Positions 51,873-61,501 are shown, numbered from the stretch's first letter. The stretch is 64,000 nucleotides of DNA from M3007 sp031425155 (GCA_031425155.1 JANPIV010000093.1:1-64000); one strand, 5' to 3'. The notes: generated from the letters alone by a model not told the origin. Numbers and translations are program-made.

Positions 51873-52823
51873 TTAGAAATCGGTGTAGCGATAGCGGTCT
51901 CCATACCTGCCAATCCAGTCAAACAGCCGCCACACATCCGCCGCCTGAAACAGTTCGGTACCGGCATTCATGGTGGCCGCACTGCCGCAGGCGACCCCAA
52001 TCTGGGCCATTTCCCGCAAGGATTTACCGGCCTCGAGTGCCCAGACCATCCCGGCGATCATGCTGTCGCCCGCTCCGACGGTGGTTTGTTTTTTCACCAT
52101 CGGCGCGGGAATGTGCTCGAATCCATCGCGGGTCACCAGCAGCGCACCCTGCGGCCCCAGCGAGACGACCACCACTTCGCATTTGCCTTCGTGGATGATT
52201 TTCAAAGCGGCGTCGTCCACTTCGTTCATTTCCAAATGCTCTACTCCGGCCAGCGCACTCAATTCGGCGAGGTTGGGTTTGAGCAGAAACACGCCTTTTT
52301 CCACCGCCGGGCGCAAGGCGGGCCCGGACGTGTCGAGGATCAGTTTGGCGTCTATTTGCCGGGCCAGATGCACGACTTTTTCAAAATAATTTTCCGGCAA
52401 ACCCGACGGCAGACTGCCACTGGCGACCAACCAGGTGGGCCGCAGTTTTTTAACCATTTCCAGGCACTGATCGGCCTGCGGTTCGGTCATTTCGCCGCCC
52501 GCCATAGTGAAGCGGTATTGCTGGTTGGAGCGCGTTTCGGTCACGGAAAAACTCTCGCGGGTCTCGTGCGGTACTTTCAAAAGTTGCGTTTCAATGCCCG
52601 CTTTTTCCAGCAGGGAGCATAGCAAATCGCCATTCACGCCGCCGACCGGAAAGACCGCCGTGCTGTGGCCATCCAGTTTGCGAATTCCTTTCGAGACGTT
52701 GATGCCGCCACCGCCTGCGTCAATGCGCAGGAGCGTACAGCGCAGTTTATGGTCGGGCACGATGTGGTCGGTGCTCGTGCTTTTGTCTAATGCGGGGTGA
52801 AGGGTCAGGGTGACGATGCTCAT
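51873..52823 (-). CDS. PfkB family hexose-phosphate kinase (1-phosphofructokinase-like)
   Basis: 316 residues. The N terminus TLTLHPALDKSTS is typical of the PfkB/FruK/LacC group (HPALD), GGGGINVSKGIRKLDG is the sugar-binding motif, and TVGAGDSMIAGMVWALEAG contains the catalytic Asp of motif 2 (GAGD). These enzymes phosphorylate fructose-1-phosphate, fructose-6-phosphate or tagatose-6-phosphate; which one is not resolvable here. The start is followed by short TTAATTGGTTA iterations toward 52866. Confidence 0.88.
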   Translation of the reverse strand: MSIVTLTLHPALDKSTSTDHIVPDHKLRCTLLRIDAGGGGINVSKGIRKLDGHSTAVFPVGGVNGDLLCSLLEKAGIETQLLKVPHETRESFSVTETRSNQQYRFTMAGGEMTEPQADQCLEMVKKLRPTWLVASGSLPSGLPENYFEKVVHLARQIDAKLILDTSGPALRPAVEKGVFLLKPNLAELSALAGVEHLEMNEVDDAALKIIHEGKCEVVVVSLGPQGALLVTRDGFEHIPAPMVKKQTTVGAGDSMIAGMVWALEAGKSLREMAQIGVACGSAATMNAGTELFQAADVWRLFDWIGRYGDRYRYTDF

Positions 52824-52885
52824 TTCAAGTAGTTAACTGGTTATTAGTTAATTGGTTATTGGTTAATTCCTATTTTGCGCGGGCA

Positions 52886-53524
52886 ATGATAGCAAAACTC
52901 GACGAAATAGTGCTGGTTACCGCTGCACAATGGCTGGCGGAACAGGATGCGGGCCTTGCTTTGGTACTGCAAAAATACGGGCCACCGCCGCTATGGGCGC
53001 GTCCGGCGAATTTTTCCACGCTGGTGCATATTATTCTGGAACAGCAGGTGTCGCTCGCTTCGGCCAATGCCGCGTTTCAGAAATTGCGGGAAAAAGTGGG
53101 CATCGTCACCCCGGAAAGTCTGCTCGCACTGGATGACGCGACGCTGCGCGACCTGGGTTTTAGTCGGCAAAAAATGCTCTACACCCGGCTGCTGGCCCAG
53201 GCGGTGGCGAGCGGCGATCTGGACCTGGGCGCCTTGGAACACCTGCCCGATGCCGACGTGAGTACCCACCTGAAACGCCTGAAAGGCATTGGCGACTGGA
53301 CGGCGGATATTTATCTATCTGAGTGCCTGCTGCGGACGGATATTCTGCCCAAAGGCGACATTGCCATGCAGGAGGCTTTTCGGGTGCTGAATGGCCTGGA
53401 AAAACGGATTGTGTTCCACCCCGATTTCGAGGCGCGGACGGCCCACTGGCGGCCCTGGCGAAGCGTTGGCACCAGAATGCTGTGGCATTTTTATCTTTGC
53501 GAGCGGGGGCGGGTTGTTTCGTAG
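52886..53524 (+). CDS. AlkA-like DNA-3-methyladenine glycosylase (HhH-GPD)
   Basis: About 212 residues from the Met at 52886. The helix-hairpin-helix LKRLKGIGDWTADIYLSECL is followed by the catalytic Asp in ILPKGDIAMQEA, the HhH-GPD signature. STLVHIILEQQVSLASANAAF is the other conserved helix. It excises alkylated bases as the first step of base excision repair. It lacks the N-terminal AlkA domain, so it resembles the shorter archaeal/Bacteroidota-type enzymes. Its TAG stop codon lies in the first bases of the palindrome at 53521. Confidence 0.9.
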   Translation: MIAKLDEIVLVTAAQWLAEQDAGLALVLQKYGPPPLWARPANFSTLVHIILEQQVSLASANAAFQKLREKVGIVTPESLLALDDATLRDLGFSRQKMLYTRLLAQAVASGDLDLGALEHLPDADVSTHLKRLKGIGDWTADIYLSECLLRTDILPKGDIAMQEAFRVLNGLEKRIVFHPDFEARTAHWRPWRSVGTRMLWHFYLCERGRVVS

Positions 53525-53548
53525 AGACGTTGCATGCAACGTCTCTAC
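53521..53548. repeat. 28-bp perfect palindrome GTAGAGACGTTGCA/TGCAACGTCTCTAC
   Basis: Perfectly self-complementary. It starts with GTAG; its TAG is the stop codon of the glycosylase. A truncated second copy (CATGCAACGTCTAC) follows at about 53555-53568. Confidence 0.9.
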
Positions 53549-53599
53549 CCCCAACATGCAACGTCTACACGCAATTTGCCTAATAATTAACTAAGAAAC

Positions 53600-54400
53600 A
53601 TGGGTTTTTTCAAAAATAAACGGGTGTGGATTACCGGTGCTTCTTCGGGCATTGGCGAGGCCCTGGCCCTGGCCTTCGCCAAAAACGGGGCGCAACTTAT
53701 TCTATCGGCACGCAACGAAAAAGACCTGAACCGGGTGGCGGCGGCAGCCAGCGAGGCGGGGGCGACTTCGGTCATCGTGCAGCCGCTGGATTTGTCGCAA
53801 CACGCTACCCTGCCGCAAATTGCCGAAAAAGTGCTGCGGCAAGTCGGCAAACTGGATATTCTGGTCAATAATGGCGGGATTTCGCAACGCGCACTGGCCC
53901 TGGATACGAGCCTGGAAGTGGACAAAAAACTGATGGATGTCAATTATTTCGGGACAGTGGCCCTCACGAAGGCGGTTTTGCCGGTGATGCTAACCCACCA
54001 ACTGGGCCATATTGTGACGGTCACGAGTTTGACGGGCAAATTCGGGTCGCCTTACCGCTCGTCGTACGCGGCCACGAAACACGCACTGCATGGTTTTTTT
54101 GATAGTCTGCGGGCGGAACTGAGCGAAACGCACCTGAAAGTGACGCTGATTTGTCCCGGTTTTGTCCGCACGGGCATCAGCATCCATGCGCTCACGGGCG
54201 ATGGGTCGCAACTCGGCACGATGGACGAATCCACGGATCGGGGGATGGAGCCGGAAGCATTGGCGCACAAGATTTTACGCGCCATCGAAAGCGGGAAAGA
54301 GGAAGCTTATTTCGGGGGTCGGGAGGTGATGGGGGTGTACATCAAGCGGTTTTTTCCGGCTTATTTTTCGCGGTTGATCCGTAAAGCGAAGGTGCGGTAA
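53600..54400 (+). CDS. SDR family oxidoreductase (DHRS7B-like)
   Basis: 266 residues. Classical SDR motifs: TGxxxGIG as ITGASSGIGEALALAFA at about 12-28, NNGG, the catalytic Ser in VTVTSLTGKFG, and YAATK (YxxxK). The C-terminal end EAYFGGREVMGVYIKRFFPAYFSRLI is hydrophobic and resembles short-chain reductases of lipids. It likely reduces a ketone or fatty intermediate with NADPH. Followed by a DoxX gene convergent from the other strand. Confidence 0.9.
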   Translation: MGFFKNKRVWITGASSGIGEALALAFAKNGAQLILSARNEKDLNRVAAAASEAGATSVIVQPLDLSQHATLPQIAEKVLRQVGKLDILVNNGGISQRALALDTSLEVDKKLMDVNYFGTVALTKAVLPVMLTHQLGHIVTVTSLTGKFGSPYRSSYAATKHALHGFFDSLRAELSETHLKVTLICPGFVRTGISIHALTGDGSQLGTMDESTDRGMEPEALAHKILRAIESGKEEAYFGGREVMGVYIKRFFPAYFSRLIRKAKVR

Positions 54401-54418
54401 GGCTGAACCCGCCGGTAC
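54401..54418. repeat. VPAGSAA-type palindromic element, partial
   Basis: 18 nt (GGCTGAACCCGCCGGTAC) right after the SDR stop codon, reaching the last base of the convergent DoxX stop. Confidence 0.8.
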
Positions 54419-54837
54419 TAATTCACCCGCGTGGTGGCCAGCAATCTTTTCATGCTGTATCGCCCGCTGCCCTTGCCGGCCAGCATAAGTAAACCGCCGA
54501 TGATGGCCACGTCTTTCATAAACAGGATGGACTGGAGGCGTAGTTGGTCTTTCGGGTAGTTCCAAAAGTCATGCACCAGGAAGGTAACCGGCACCCAATA
54601 CAGCAGCAGCAACACCGCCCCAAAAGTGGAACGATAACCGAGCAACACCATCAGGCCACCTACCACCAGCAGGAAGATAGTTCCGTAGAGGAGCAGGTTT
54701 TGGTTCCAGGTCAGTCCATATTGGTCCATGGTGCCCCTGGTCTTATCCATGTACAAAATGGAATCCACCGCCTCAAAAATAAAAATAGCGGAAAGAAAAA
54801 TACGCCCGATCAGGTCTGTTACGTCTCTCATGGTCAA
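54418..54837 (-). CDS. DoxX family membrane protein
   Basis: 139 residues with four transmembrane segments (FLSAIFIFEAVDSILYM, LLLYGTIFLLVVGGLMVLLG, TFGAVLLLLYWVPVTFLVH, AIIGGLLMLAGKGSG) and the family feel of DoxX. The sequence MRDVTDLIGRIFLSAIFIFE and the KDVAIIGGLLML motif fit. Unknown function; family members are linked to redox stress or sulfur oxidation. A TATCTTTG -7 box on the minus strand lies at 54904-54911. Confidence 0.8.
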   Translation of the reverse strand: MTMRDVTDLIGRIFLSAIFIFEAVDSILYMDKTRGTMDQYGLTWNQNLLLYGTIFLLVVGGLMVLLGYRSTFGAVLLLLYWVPVTFLVHDFWNYPKDQLRLQSILFMKDVAIIGGLLMLAGKGSGRYSMKRLLATTRVN

Positions 54838-54903
54838 ATCCCGGTCCCAGCCGGTTGGCTGCCAATTGCTTTGAAAATCAAGTACTTACTTGAAAAAGGC
54901 GCG

Positions 54904-54911
54904 CAAAGATA
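54904..54911 (-). promoter_or_regulatory. -7 box of the DoxX gene
   Basis: TATCTTTG on the minus strand followed by CGCGCC, 67 nt upstream of the start codon. Confidence 0.5.
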
Positions 54912-54981
54912 ACGATTTTGACCTTCTCTTTTTGACGGATTATATTTTTACAAATTGCTGGGAGATCTGGCTTTTTCGATT

Positions 54982-57900
54982 CTATCTCATCCAGACCATC
55001 TTTCCGGTCGCCATATTTTCAGCCGTCTCTAATTTATAATAATAGACACCGCTGGCGGGCAGTGCAGTGCCTTCCAGCAGAATATGCTGATAGCCCTGGC
55101 CGAAATCGCCGCGCTGTACCCGGCAGATGCGGCCCGTGAGGTCGGTGACCGTCAAAGTCACGGCAGCGGCAGCAGGCAGGTAAAAGCCAATGTCGGTCTG
55201 GGTGGCAAATGGATTGGGTTCGTTTTGATAGAGTTCAAAGCCGATTCCGGCGACACTGGAATGGCCGTTTTTATTAAATTGCAGACCAATATCCATCCGC
55301 TCGCCGGTCGCTGGCGAATATGCTTCGGTGCGCGTGGGCTGGTTGAAAAGGCGCAGCATTTGGCTCAGTTCGCCGGATTGCTGCGCCCGGAAACGCACCG
55401 AAAATTCTGCCTGACCGCCTTCTTCCCAGGCCGTGGTAAAGGTGTGCGCTGCCGGGAAAACCGCAAAATTGTCCGCCCGCATACCCGCACCGGGCTGAAT
55501 CTGCAGGACTTCGAGGCCAGGGTACTGCAACGTGAACTGGTAGCCTTGTACCGGGGCGGTGGCCCGGAAAGTAACAATGAATGTCTCGCCGCTGCTGACC
55601 ACTCCGGCGCGTGAAGTGTCCGCAGGAATACTCACGTCGAAAAGGAGCGTACTACCGGAACGTTCTTCTGCATTCTGTAGGCCATTGGGCAGGGCATTGG
55701 CACTGACATCCCCCACTTTTATGGCCACAAAATCAAATGGTGCCACCGGAGGATGAAAGTTATTGACAGGTTTTTCTTCCGGGAAAAACGACTCGAAAGG
55801 GTTGGCCGGATCAGAAAAAATGTAGTTTTTGTCCACAAAACGCCAGGAATTATTGTCGGGCAATTCCTGATAAATACCGAGAATGAGCTTACGTAATTCT
55901 ATGATATCCAGGGCGGTAATGGAGCCGGACTTATTGGCATCGGCGGCAATCATCCGGTAAGGCGTCGGAATGGGTTCCAGGCCCAGAATATGTTTGGAAA
56001 TCAGCACCAGATCGTAGGTGGTCACGCCATTCAGGGGATTATCGTCCTTGACCGGTGTCACCGCAATACTGGAACCCAGCGGAATATTGGCATTAAAAGC
56101 AAAATCACCATTATTGTCGGTCAGGTCCTGATAATTGAAGGTGTTGGCCGCCGGATCGGTGCCCGTCAAGGCCACCAGTGCTTCTTCCAGACCATCGCCT
56201 AATTCAGTGGCCAGCTGACCCGCCACGGCAGCAGGGCCGGCTGGACAGTTATTATTGTTATCCTGTACGATCAAAAAAGTGTTGCAGTAGTCGGCATTGC
56301 CCGCCAAATCTATGGCCCATAATTCCAGGGGCTGCGACCCCAGATCGTCGCAGGTAAAAACGACACTGGTCTGCGGTTGCCCGGTGGCGTCTATCGGGAA
56401 ATTCGTGCCCTGCCCGGCGCGACGCAAACCGTATTTCAAAAGATTGTTCGGGGTGCAATTATCCTCGCCATATTGTAAAAAATCGAGTGCCCACACCTGG
56501 ATCATCTGGTTGGGCATAATATTGACTCCCAATCCACTGATGCAAGCCACAGTAGGCGGTTTGCAGTCTTCTATTTTAAAATTATAACTGCAAAAGACGT
56601 CATTGCCGCAGCCATCTTTGACAAACCATTCGATCCGGTGGTTGCCGTAAGGCAGCTCCGGGACGGTAAAAGTGCCAGGCGTCGCGGGGGTATCGAAGCG
56701 CAGGGAAAAAATCCGGCGGGTACTGTCCGCATTGACTTCATTCTGGATGGCAAACCGGTATTTTTCATTGATAGGCAAAGTACGCTGGTCGAACGTGCGC
56801 CCCTGACCACCCTGATAATTGGGGGTGAGGGCATTCCCGAAATTGACCATGCCCGGGGCAGGCGGCTGATCGCTGCTGACCACGGTCTCCATTACACCAT
56901 CGTTATCCAGATCGAGGTACAGAAGGTAGGACGCCGTTACATTCAGGGCGGAGCACGAGTCAAAAGCAGCGATGCTCAGGTTGGCCGGACCTTCGCATAA
57001 GTCATGCGAGGCGGTCGTCGGTTCATACCAGAGCGGGTCGTTCCACAGCACGGGCGAATTGGTCGTAAAATCACAAATATCCACCGGCGAAACCGGGCAG
57101 CTGTCGATCACCGGATTTTGATTATCCAGGATTTTGATGATCTGGTTATAGGTATAGCAGTTGGCATTGGGCGACCAAAACGTACTGAAATCGGTCGGAG
57201 TAGGAGCATTGGGGGTGAGTCTTACAACAGTGGGTGCCCAGATGCCGATAGTGCCGGGCGGCGAAATGACCGGCGCCCGCAGGTTATTCGGGCTGTTCAG
57301 CGTGGCACTGGGATCGGGATTGGGAATATCAATACAGGGTCCGTTGGGGTCGTAAGTACACCAGTTGATGATCTTCCAGGTGCGTTCCAGTTTATAACAC
57401 GCATCGGGCACCACGGTAAACAGCTGATCGGTATAGGTGGCCGCGAGCAGTTCACAATCCTGGCCAAAAAAGATCGGGGCACCATAGTTGCCCGTGCCAT
57501 CGCAGCTCAACACTATTTTGTCGTCCGGGAGTTTCAGGTAATAATTCTGTGCATAGTCCACCACAATGCGCTGGCTGCATACGCTGGACTGCCCTGCACA
57601 ATCGAAGGCTTGAAAAGTGCGGGTGATCGTCCCCCGATTGCAGATAGTATCAAACTGAGTGTAGTCCACCGTACGGATGGGGTTACCCAGGCAGCAATTG
57701 TCCGTTATTGTAGGATTGCCATACACCCACAGGGTGGGGTCAAAATTCTCACATTGCACGGAAACATCGGCAGGTGCCACGCAGACAGGTTTCAGTTTAT
57801 CCTGTACCAACACCTGCACCATACAACTATTGCTGTTCACTTCCTCAAAGGTAAGCGACACATTGCCAGCCGGGACCGGCACATCATACACCCGCAGGAC

Positions 57901-60153
57901 GACCGTCACGGTATTGCCAATATCGCTGCAGCAAAACTTGACATCGTCCCGAAACTGTTGGGACGACTGGCAGGAACTGTTATTCATGCGCCGCACTTTG
58001 AGACTGACCGGGCTGCAGTTGTCGAAAGAGCCATCGTTAAAAGTCGGTGCATCAATAGTGGCCATTCCATCGGGTCCCAGTGATACAGTAGTTATTTGCT
58101 GGCAAATAGCCATTGGCGCCGACTGGTCGTTCACGACCACTTGAAAAGAGCAGGTTCTGGTGCTGCCGCAGTTATCTTCAGCGGTGTAAGTGACGGTATG
58201 CCGTCCAGCGGGCAGGCAAGGCGTGAGCCCCATGGCTCCCAGCGTGTCGGGCAACCAGAGGTTATTGCCGGGAAAAGTAGTCAGGTTGCCGCCGACGGGA
58301 TAGCTGGCAACGAGCTGATTGGAAAATTGATCGAACACATTGACCAGGGCTTTTATTTCCTGCACCCTGGAACAATTATCCGTCAGTATGACATCGGGTA
58401 AGTTCACAATGGCACAACAATTCACCGGGTCGGTACCCACGGTAAAATTAGCCGGGCAGGTAAACTGCGGCCCCGTATTATCAGCCACATTGATCAGTTG
58501 GATATACTCCAGCGGATTATTCGGTCCGGTAGCCATACACCACTCATAGATCGTCCAGGTACGCTTTATTTTATATGCCCCATCGCAGACCTGAATAATC
58601 AGATCATTATAGACGGCATTCAATTCGCAAAAAGAAATATTCGGATAGAGCGGAAAATTCTGCCCGTATTGCGTGCGATAAGGAGCGCCAGTTACGGTCG
58701 GGCTGATGTCTGGATTGACACACGACACCGTCACCTGGGCCGCTGGCATAGTGAGATCAGTGACATGAAGACGGCGAAAATATATGTACTGCGAACAAGT
58801 AGCACTGTTCCCATGGCTGTCAGTAGCCGTCCAGCGGCGAATCACATACGCACTCAGATCGTTCATCCCGTTGATACTGCCCGTACAGCCGAGGTCGTTC
58901 CAGAAATCCACATAATTCAACGTATAAGTAGTGCAATTCTCCTGTACAGTCGGGTAAGCCCCCGGCGCTTGCAGCGTCATGGATAAATAGGCCGGGGTAT
59001 AAGTAGTAATAGCGCACGAAAGTTCCACATTACTACAGGTGATTTGCGGAGCCAGCTTATCTTCTACATGGAGTGTGCCCCAACAGGAAAGATTACTGCA
59101 TATATCGGTTATTTTTACCGTTAAAGTCTGCCCGATCTGGGCACAGCCCAGGGGATTTTGCACCATTTGTCCCGCCGTATTGGTTATTTTCACCGTAAAC
59201 AATGGATCGTCCGGCGTACCAGTCTGCAACATCATGTCCGGCGTAACCACCACCTGACCAGTCTGATCCAGCGATGCATTCACTACATTATTACAAGCCA
59301 GGGCTTTCGGCACGTGGATCGTCACGGTAATAGCATCCGTACTGGTACAGCCATTGGCGTCCGTTACGGTCACAGTGTAAGTGGTGTTCTGGGTAGGACT
59401 GGCCACAGGATTACAAATATTGGGATTGCTAAGTCCCGTTGCTGGTAGCCAAACGCAGGAAACCCCGCCAGCTGCTGGGAGTGGCGTGCTGCCCCCGGCG
59501 CAAATGGGGATGTCCGGGCCAAGATTCACCACCGGAGCGGGCCGCACGATAATCAGGAAAGTCTGCGGGGGACCCGTGCAGGTCAGCGCATTAACAGTAT
59601 ATTGTGGCACCACGGTCACCACCGCCGTGTCCGGCACGATTTTAGAGTTAAAAGCCGTAAAAGCAGGGATGTTGCCCACGCCCGCAATGGGCAGACCAAC
59701 CCCGGCGTTGGTGGTGGTCCAATTGAATTGAGTACCGGGCAAACCGCTCGTGAAAGTGATGGGCAGCGTGGCTGCCCCGGGGCAAAGCACCTGGTTGGCC
59801 ACCGGATTGACCGTCGGATGGAGGATGCTCACGACCGTAGCATCAGTAGCGAAAGCACCGCCAGCAGTGGTGACCGTCACCGTATAAGTACCGGCGTTGG
59901 CCTGGGTAGGATTGGGAATAACCGGATTCTGATCGGTAGAAACAAAACCATTCGGCCCCGTCCAGCTCCAGGTGACACCAACCGACCCGCCGGTTTCGGT
60001 CAGTTGCAAGCTGGCCGCACCGGTACACAGCGGCGTATTACTTCCTGCTATTGCGACAGGAGCCACTTGCGCGTATGCGCCCAAAGAAAGCAGAAGAAAA
60101 CCTAAAGTCGCACAACAAATCCTGATACGCTGAATGGCCGTAAATATCCGCAT
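54982..60153 (-). CDS. Giant HYR/dockerin-like T9SS-secreted protein
   Basis: About 1723 residues from the Met at 60153 (signal peptide CCATLGFLLLSLGAYAQ). The N-terminal part has PKD/immunoglobulin-like repeats (SWTGPNGFVSTDQNPVI; GPDIPICAGGSTPLP), then several HYR-type domains (CPANFTVGTDPVNCCAIVNL, CVAPADVSVQCENFDPTLW). Near the C terminus a dockerin-like module (TTYDLVLISKHILGLEPIPT, ADANKSGSITALDIIELRKL), a cohesin-like domain (TFRATAPVQGYQFTLQYPG) and a T9SS type A domain follow. Likely a long adhesin or matrix protein. The upstream Met at 60216 would add an Arg-rich leader and is rejected. Confidence 0.85.
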   Translation of the reverse strand: MRIFTAIQRIRICCATLGFLLLSLGAYAQVAPVAIAGSNTPLCTGAASLQLTETGGSVGVTWSWTGPNGFVSTDQNPVIPNPTQANAGTYTVTVTTAGGAFATDATVVSILHPTVNPVANQVLCPGAATLPITFTSGLPGTQFNWTTTNAGVGLPIAGVGNIPAFTAFNSKIVPDTAVVTVVPQYTVNALTCTGPPQTFLIIVRPAPVVNLGPDIPICAGGSTPLPAAGGVSCVWLPATGLSNPNICNPVASPTQNTTYTVTVTDANGCTSTDAITVTIHVPKALACNNVVNASLDQTGQVVVTPDMMLQTGTPDDPLFTVKITNTAGQMVQNPLGCAQIGQTLTVKITDICSNLSCWGTLHVEDKLAPQITCSNVELSCAITTYTPAYLSMTLQAPGAYPTVQENCTTYTLNYVDFWNDLGCTGSINGMNDLSAYVIRRWTATDSHGNSATCSQYIYFRRLHVTDLTMPAAQVTVSCVNPDISPTVTGAPYRTQYGQNFPLYPNISFCELNAVYNDLIIQVCDGAYKIKRTWTIYEWCMATGPNNPLEYIQLINVADNTGPQFTCPANFTVGTDPVNCCAIVNLPDVILTDNCSRVQEIKALVNVFDQFSNQLVASYPVGGNLTTFPGNNLWLPDTLGAMGLTPCLPAGRHTVTYTAEDNCGSTRTCSFQVVVNDQSAPMAICQQITTVSLGPDGMATIDAPTFNDGSFDNCSPVSLKVRRMNNSSCQSSQQFRDDVKFCCSDIGNTVTVVLRVYDVPVPAGNVSLTFEEVNSNSCMVQVLVQDKLKPVCVAPADVSVQCENFDPTLWVYGNPTITDNCCLGNPIRTVDYTQFDTICNRGTITRTFQAFDCAGQSSVCSQRIVVDYAQNYYLKLPDDKIVLSCDGTGNYGAPIFFGQDCELLAATYTDQLFTVVPDACYKLERTWKIINWCTYDPNGPCIDIPNPDPSATLNSPNNLRAPVISPPGTIGIWAPTVVRLTPNAPTPTDFSTFWSPNANCYTYNQIIKILDNQNPVIDSCPVSPVDICDFTTNSPVLWNDPLWYEPTTASHDLCEGPANLSIAAFDSCSALNVTASYLLYLDLDNDGVMETVVSSDQPPAPGMVNFGNALTPNYQGGQGRTFDQRTLPINEKYRFAIQNEVNADSTRRIFSLRFDTPATPGTFTVPELPYGNHRIEWFVKDGCGNDVFCSYNFKIEDCKPPTVACISGLGVNIMPNQMIQVWALDFLQYGEDNCTPNNLLKYGLRRAGQGTNFPIDATGQPQTSVVFTCDDLGSQPLELWAIDLAGNADYCNTFLIVQDNNNNCPAGPAAVAGQLATELGDGLEEALVALTGTDPAANTFNYQDLTDNNGDFAFNANIPLGSSIAVTPVKDDNPLNGVTTYDLVLISKHILGLEPIPTPYRMIAADANKSGSITALDIIELRKLILGIYQELPDNNSWRFVDKNYIFSDPANPFESFFPEEKPVNNFHPPVAPFDFVAIKVGDVSANALPNGLQNAEERSGSTLLFDVSIPADTSRAGVVSSGETFIVTFRATAPVQGYQFTLQYPGLEVLQIQPGAGMRADNFAVFPAAHTFTTAWEEGGQAEFSVRFRAQQSGELSQMLRLFNQPTRTEAYSPATGERMDIGLQFNKNGHSSVAGIGFELYQNEPNPFATQTDIGFYLPAAAAVTLTVTDLTGRICRVQRGDFGQGYQHILLEGTALPASGVYYYKLETAENMATGKMVWMR

Positions 60154-60604
60154 GTTTAAACGAGCTAAACACCGCGCAGCGCAATCTCTGCGCCATCGTC
60201 GGTTCATGGTGAACAAACCAAAGTGAATCCGGGATATTGTTTGTTCCCCTCGGCAGACAAATGTGAACCCTTTCTATAGAGAATAGCGCGCTGCAAGACA
60301 ACTATAAGGAGCGCGGCAGTGTTTGAAAGTTACATCTGTTGAAGACGGCCAATGAGTCACGAGATTACGGAGGGAAAAGGATTAAGGATTAAATTCATGC
60401 AAACATAAGCCGCCGCTTGTTGAATATGTTAGGTTTTGGTCGAAATTCACCAAAACTTGACGATTATATGTCGGTTATGACAAAATTGTACGTGCTTTAA
60501 TGGAAATTGGGAAAAAATAGCAATTTTGTGGCGGAATTTTTTCTTATCGTCGAAACTTTCCAGCGTCCATTCGTTTTGATAGGAGTAAAAAACCACGACT
60601 CATC
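60154..60604. other. Divergent leader region between the giant secreted protein and sigma factor
   Basis: About 450 bp, AT-rich in its right half. No repeat or hairpin stands out and no TAnnTTTG box is clear; the primary sigma gene may use a different promoter type. Confidence 0.4.
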
Positions 60605-61474
60605 ATGCGTCAGTTAAAGATTGCCCATAAAATAACCAACCGCGAGAGTGCTGCACTGGACAAATACCTGAATGAAATCGGGAAAATCTCCATGCTCACC
60701 CCGGAGGAAGAGGTGCGCCTGGCCCAGCGCATCCGTGAAGGAAACCAAGAGGCCTTAGACGAAATGACCCGCGCGAATCTGCGGTTTGTCGTTTCGGTGG
60801 CCAAACAATATCAAAATCAGGGACTTAGCCTGTCCGACCTGATCAATGAAGGCAATGTGGGCCTCATCAAAGCCGCCAAACGTTTCGACGAGACCAAAGG
60901 CTTTAAGTTCATTTCCTACGCCGTCTGGTGGATACGGCAGAGTATTCTGCAAGCAATTGTCGAGAACAGCCGCATCGTGCGGATGCCTTTGAATAAAGTC
61001 GGCTCCTATAGCAAGGTGAACGAAGCCTATATTTCGTTTGTGCAGGAATTCGAGCGCGACCCCTCCGATGAGGAGCTGGCCGAAGTGCTCGGCGTCACCA
61101 TCAAGGAGGTGCAAACCATGACGCGCGGTACCGTTCGGCACGTCTCGCTGGATGCGCCCCTGTCGAGCAACGACGATGGCGAAGCCACCATGCTCGATGT
61201 GATGATGCCCGACGACGCCACCGAACCGGACATGGAACTTATGGCCGAATCGCTCCGCAACGAGGTTGCCTATGGTATGAACATTCTCGCTCCGCGCGAA
61301 GTGGAGGTAATCTCCTGCTACTACGGCCTGAACGGGTACAAACCGCTCAATCTGGAAGAAATAGCCGAACGTTATGGCCTGACCCGCGAACGCGTCCGAC
61401 AGATCAAGGAACGCGCCATCCGGCGACTGCGCAAGGCGTACAATACCGAAGCACTCAAAGCCTATTTGGGCTGA
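60605..61474 (+). CDS. rpoD: RNA polymerase primary sigma factor (RpoD/SigA)
   Basis: 289 residues. Region 1.2 (DKYLNEIGKISMLTPEEEVRLAQRI), region 2 with the promoter-melting stretch (SYAVWWIRQSILQAIVENSR), region 3 and region 4 (NLEEIAERYGLTRERVRQIKERAIRRLR) are all present. Region 1.1 and the non-conserved insert of E. coli RpoD are absent, as in Bacteroidota primary sigma factors, which recognise the TTTG/TAnnTTTG promoters seen throughout this window. The ATG at 60605 follows a GGAG at 60580. Confidence 0.96.
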   Translation: MRQLKIAHKITNRESAALDKYLNEIGKISMLTPEEEVRLAQRIREGNQEALDEMTRANLRFVVSVAKQYQNQGLSLSDLINEGNVGLIKAAKRFDETKGFKFISYAVWWIRQSILQAIVENSRIVRMPLNKVGSYSKVNEAYISFVQEFERDPSDEELAEVLGVTIKEVQTMTRGTVRHVSLDAPLSSNDDGEATMLDVMMPDDATEPDMELMAESLRNEVAYGMNILAPREVEVISCYYGLNGYKPLNLEEIAERYGLTRERVRQIKERAIRRLRKAYNTEALKAYLG

Positions 61475-61501
61475 TTATTTTGCAGAATGGTTTAGGCCAT
61501 A

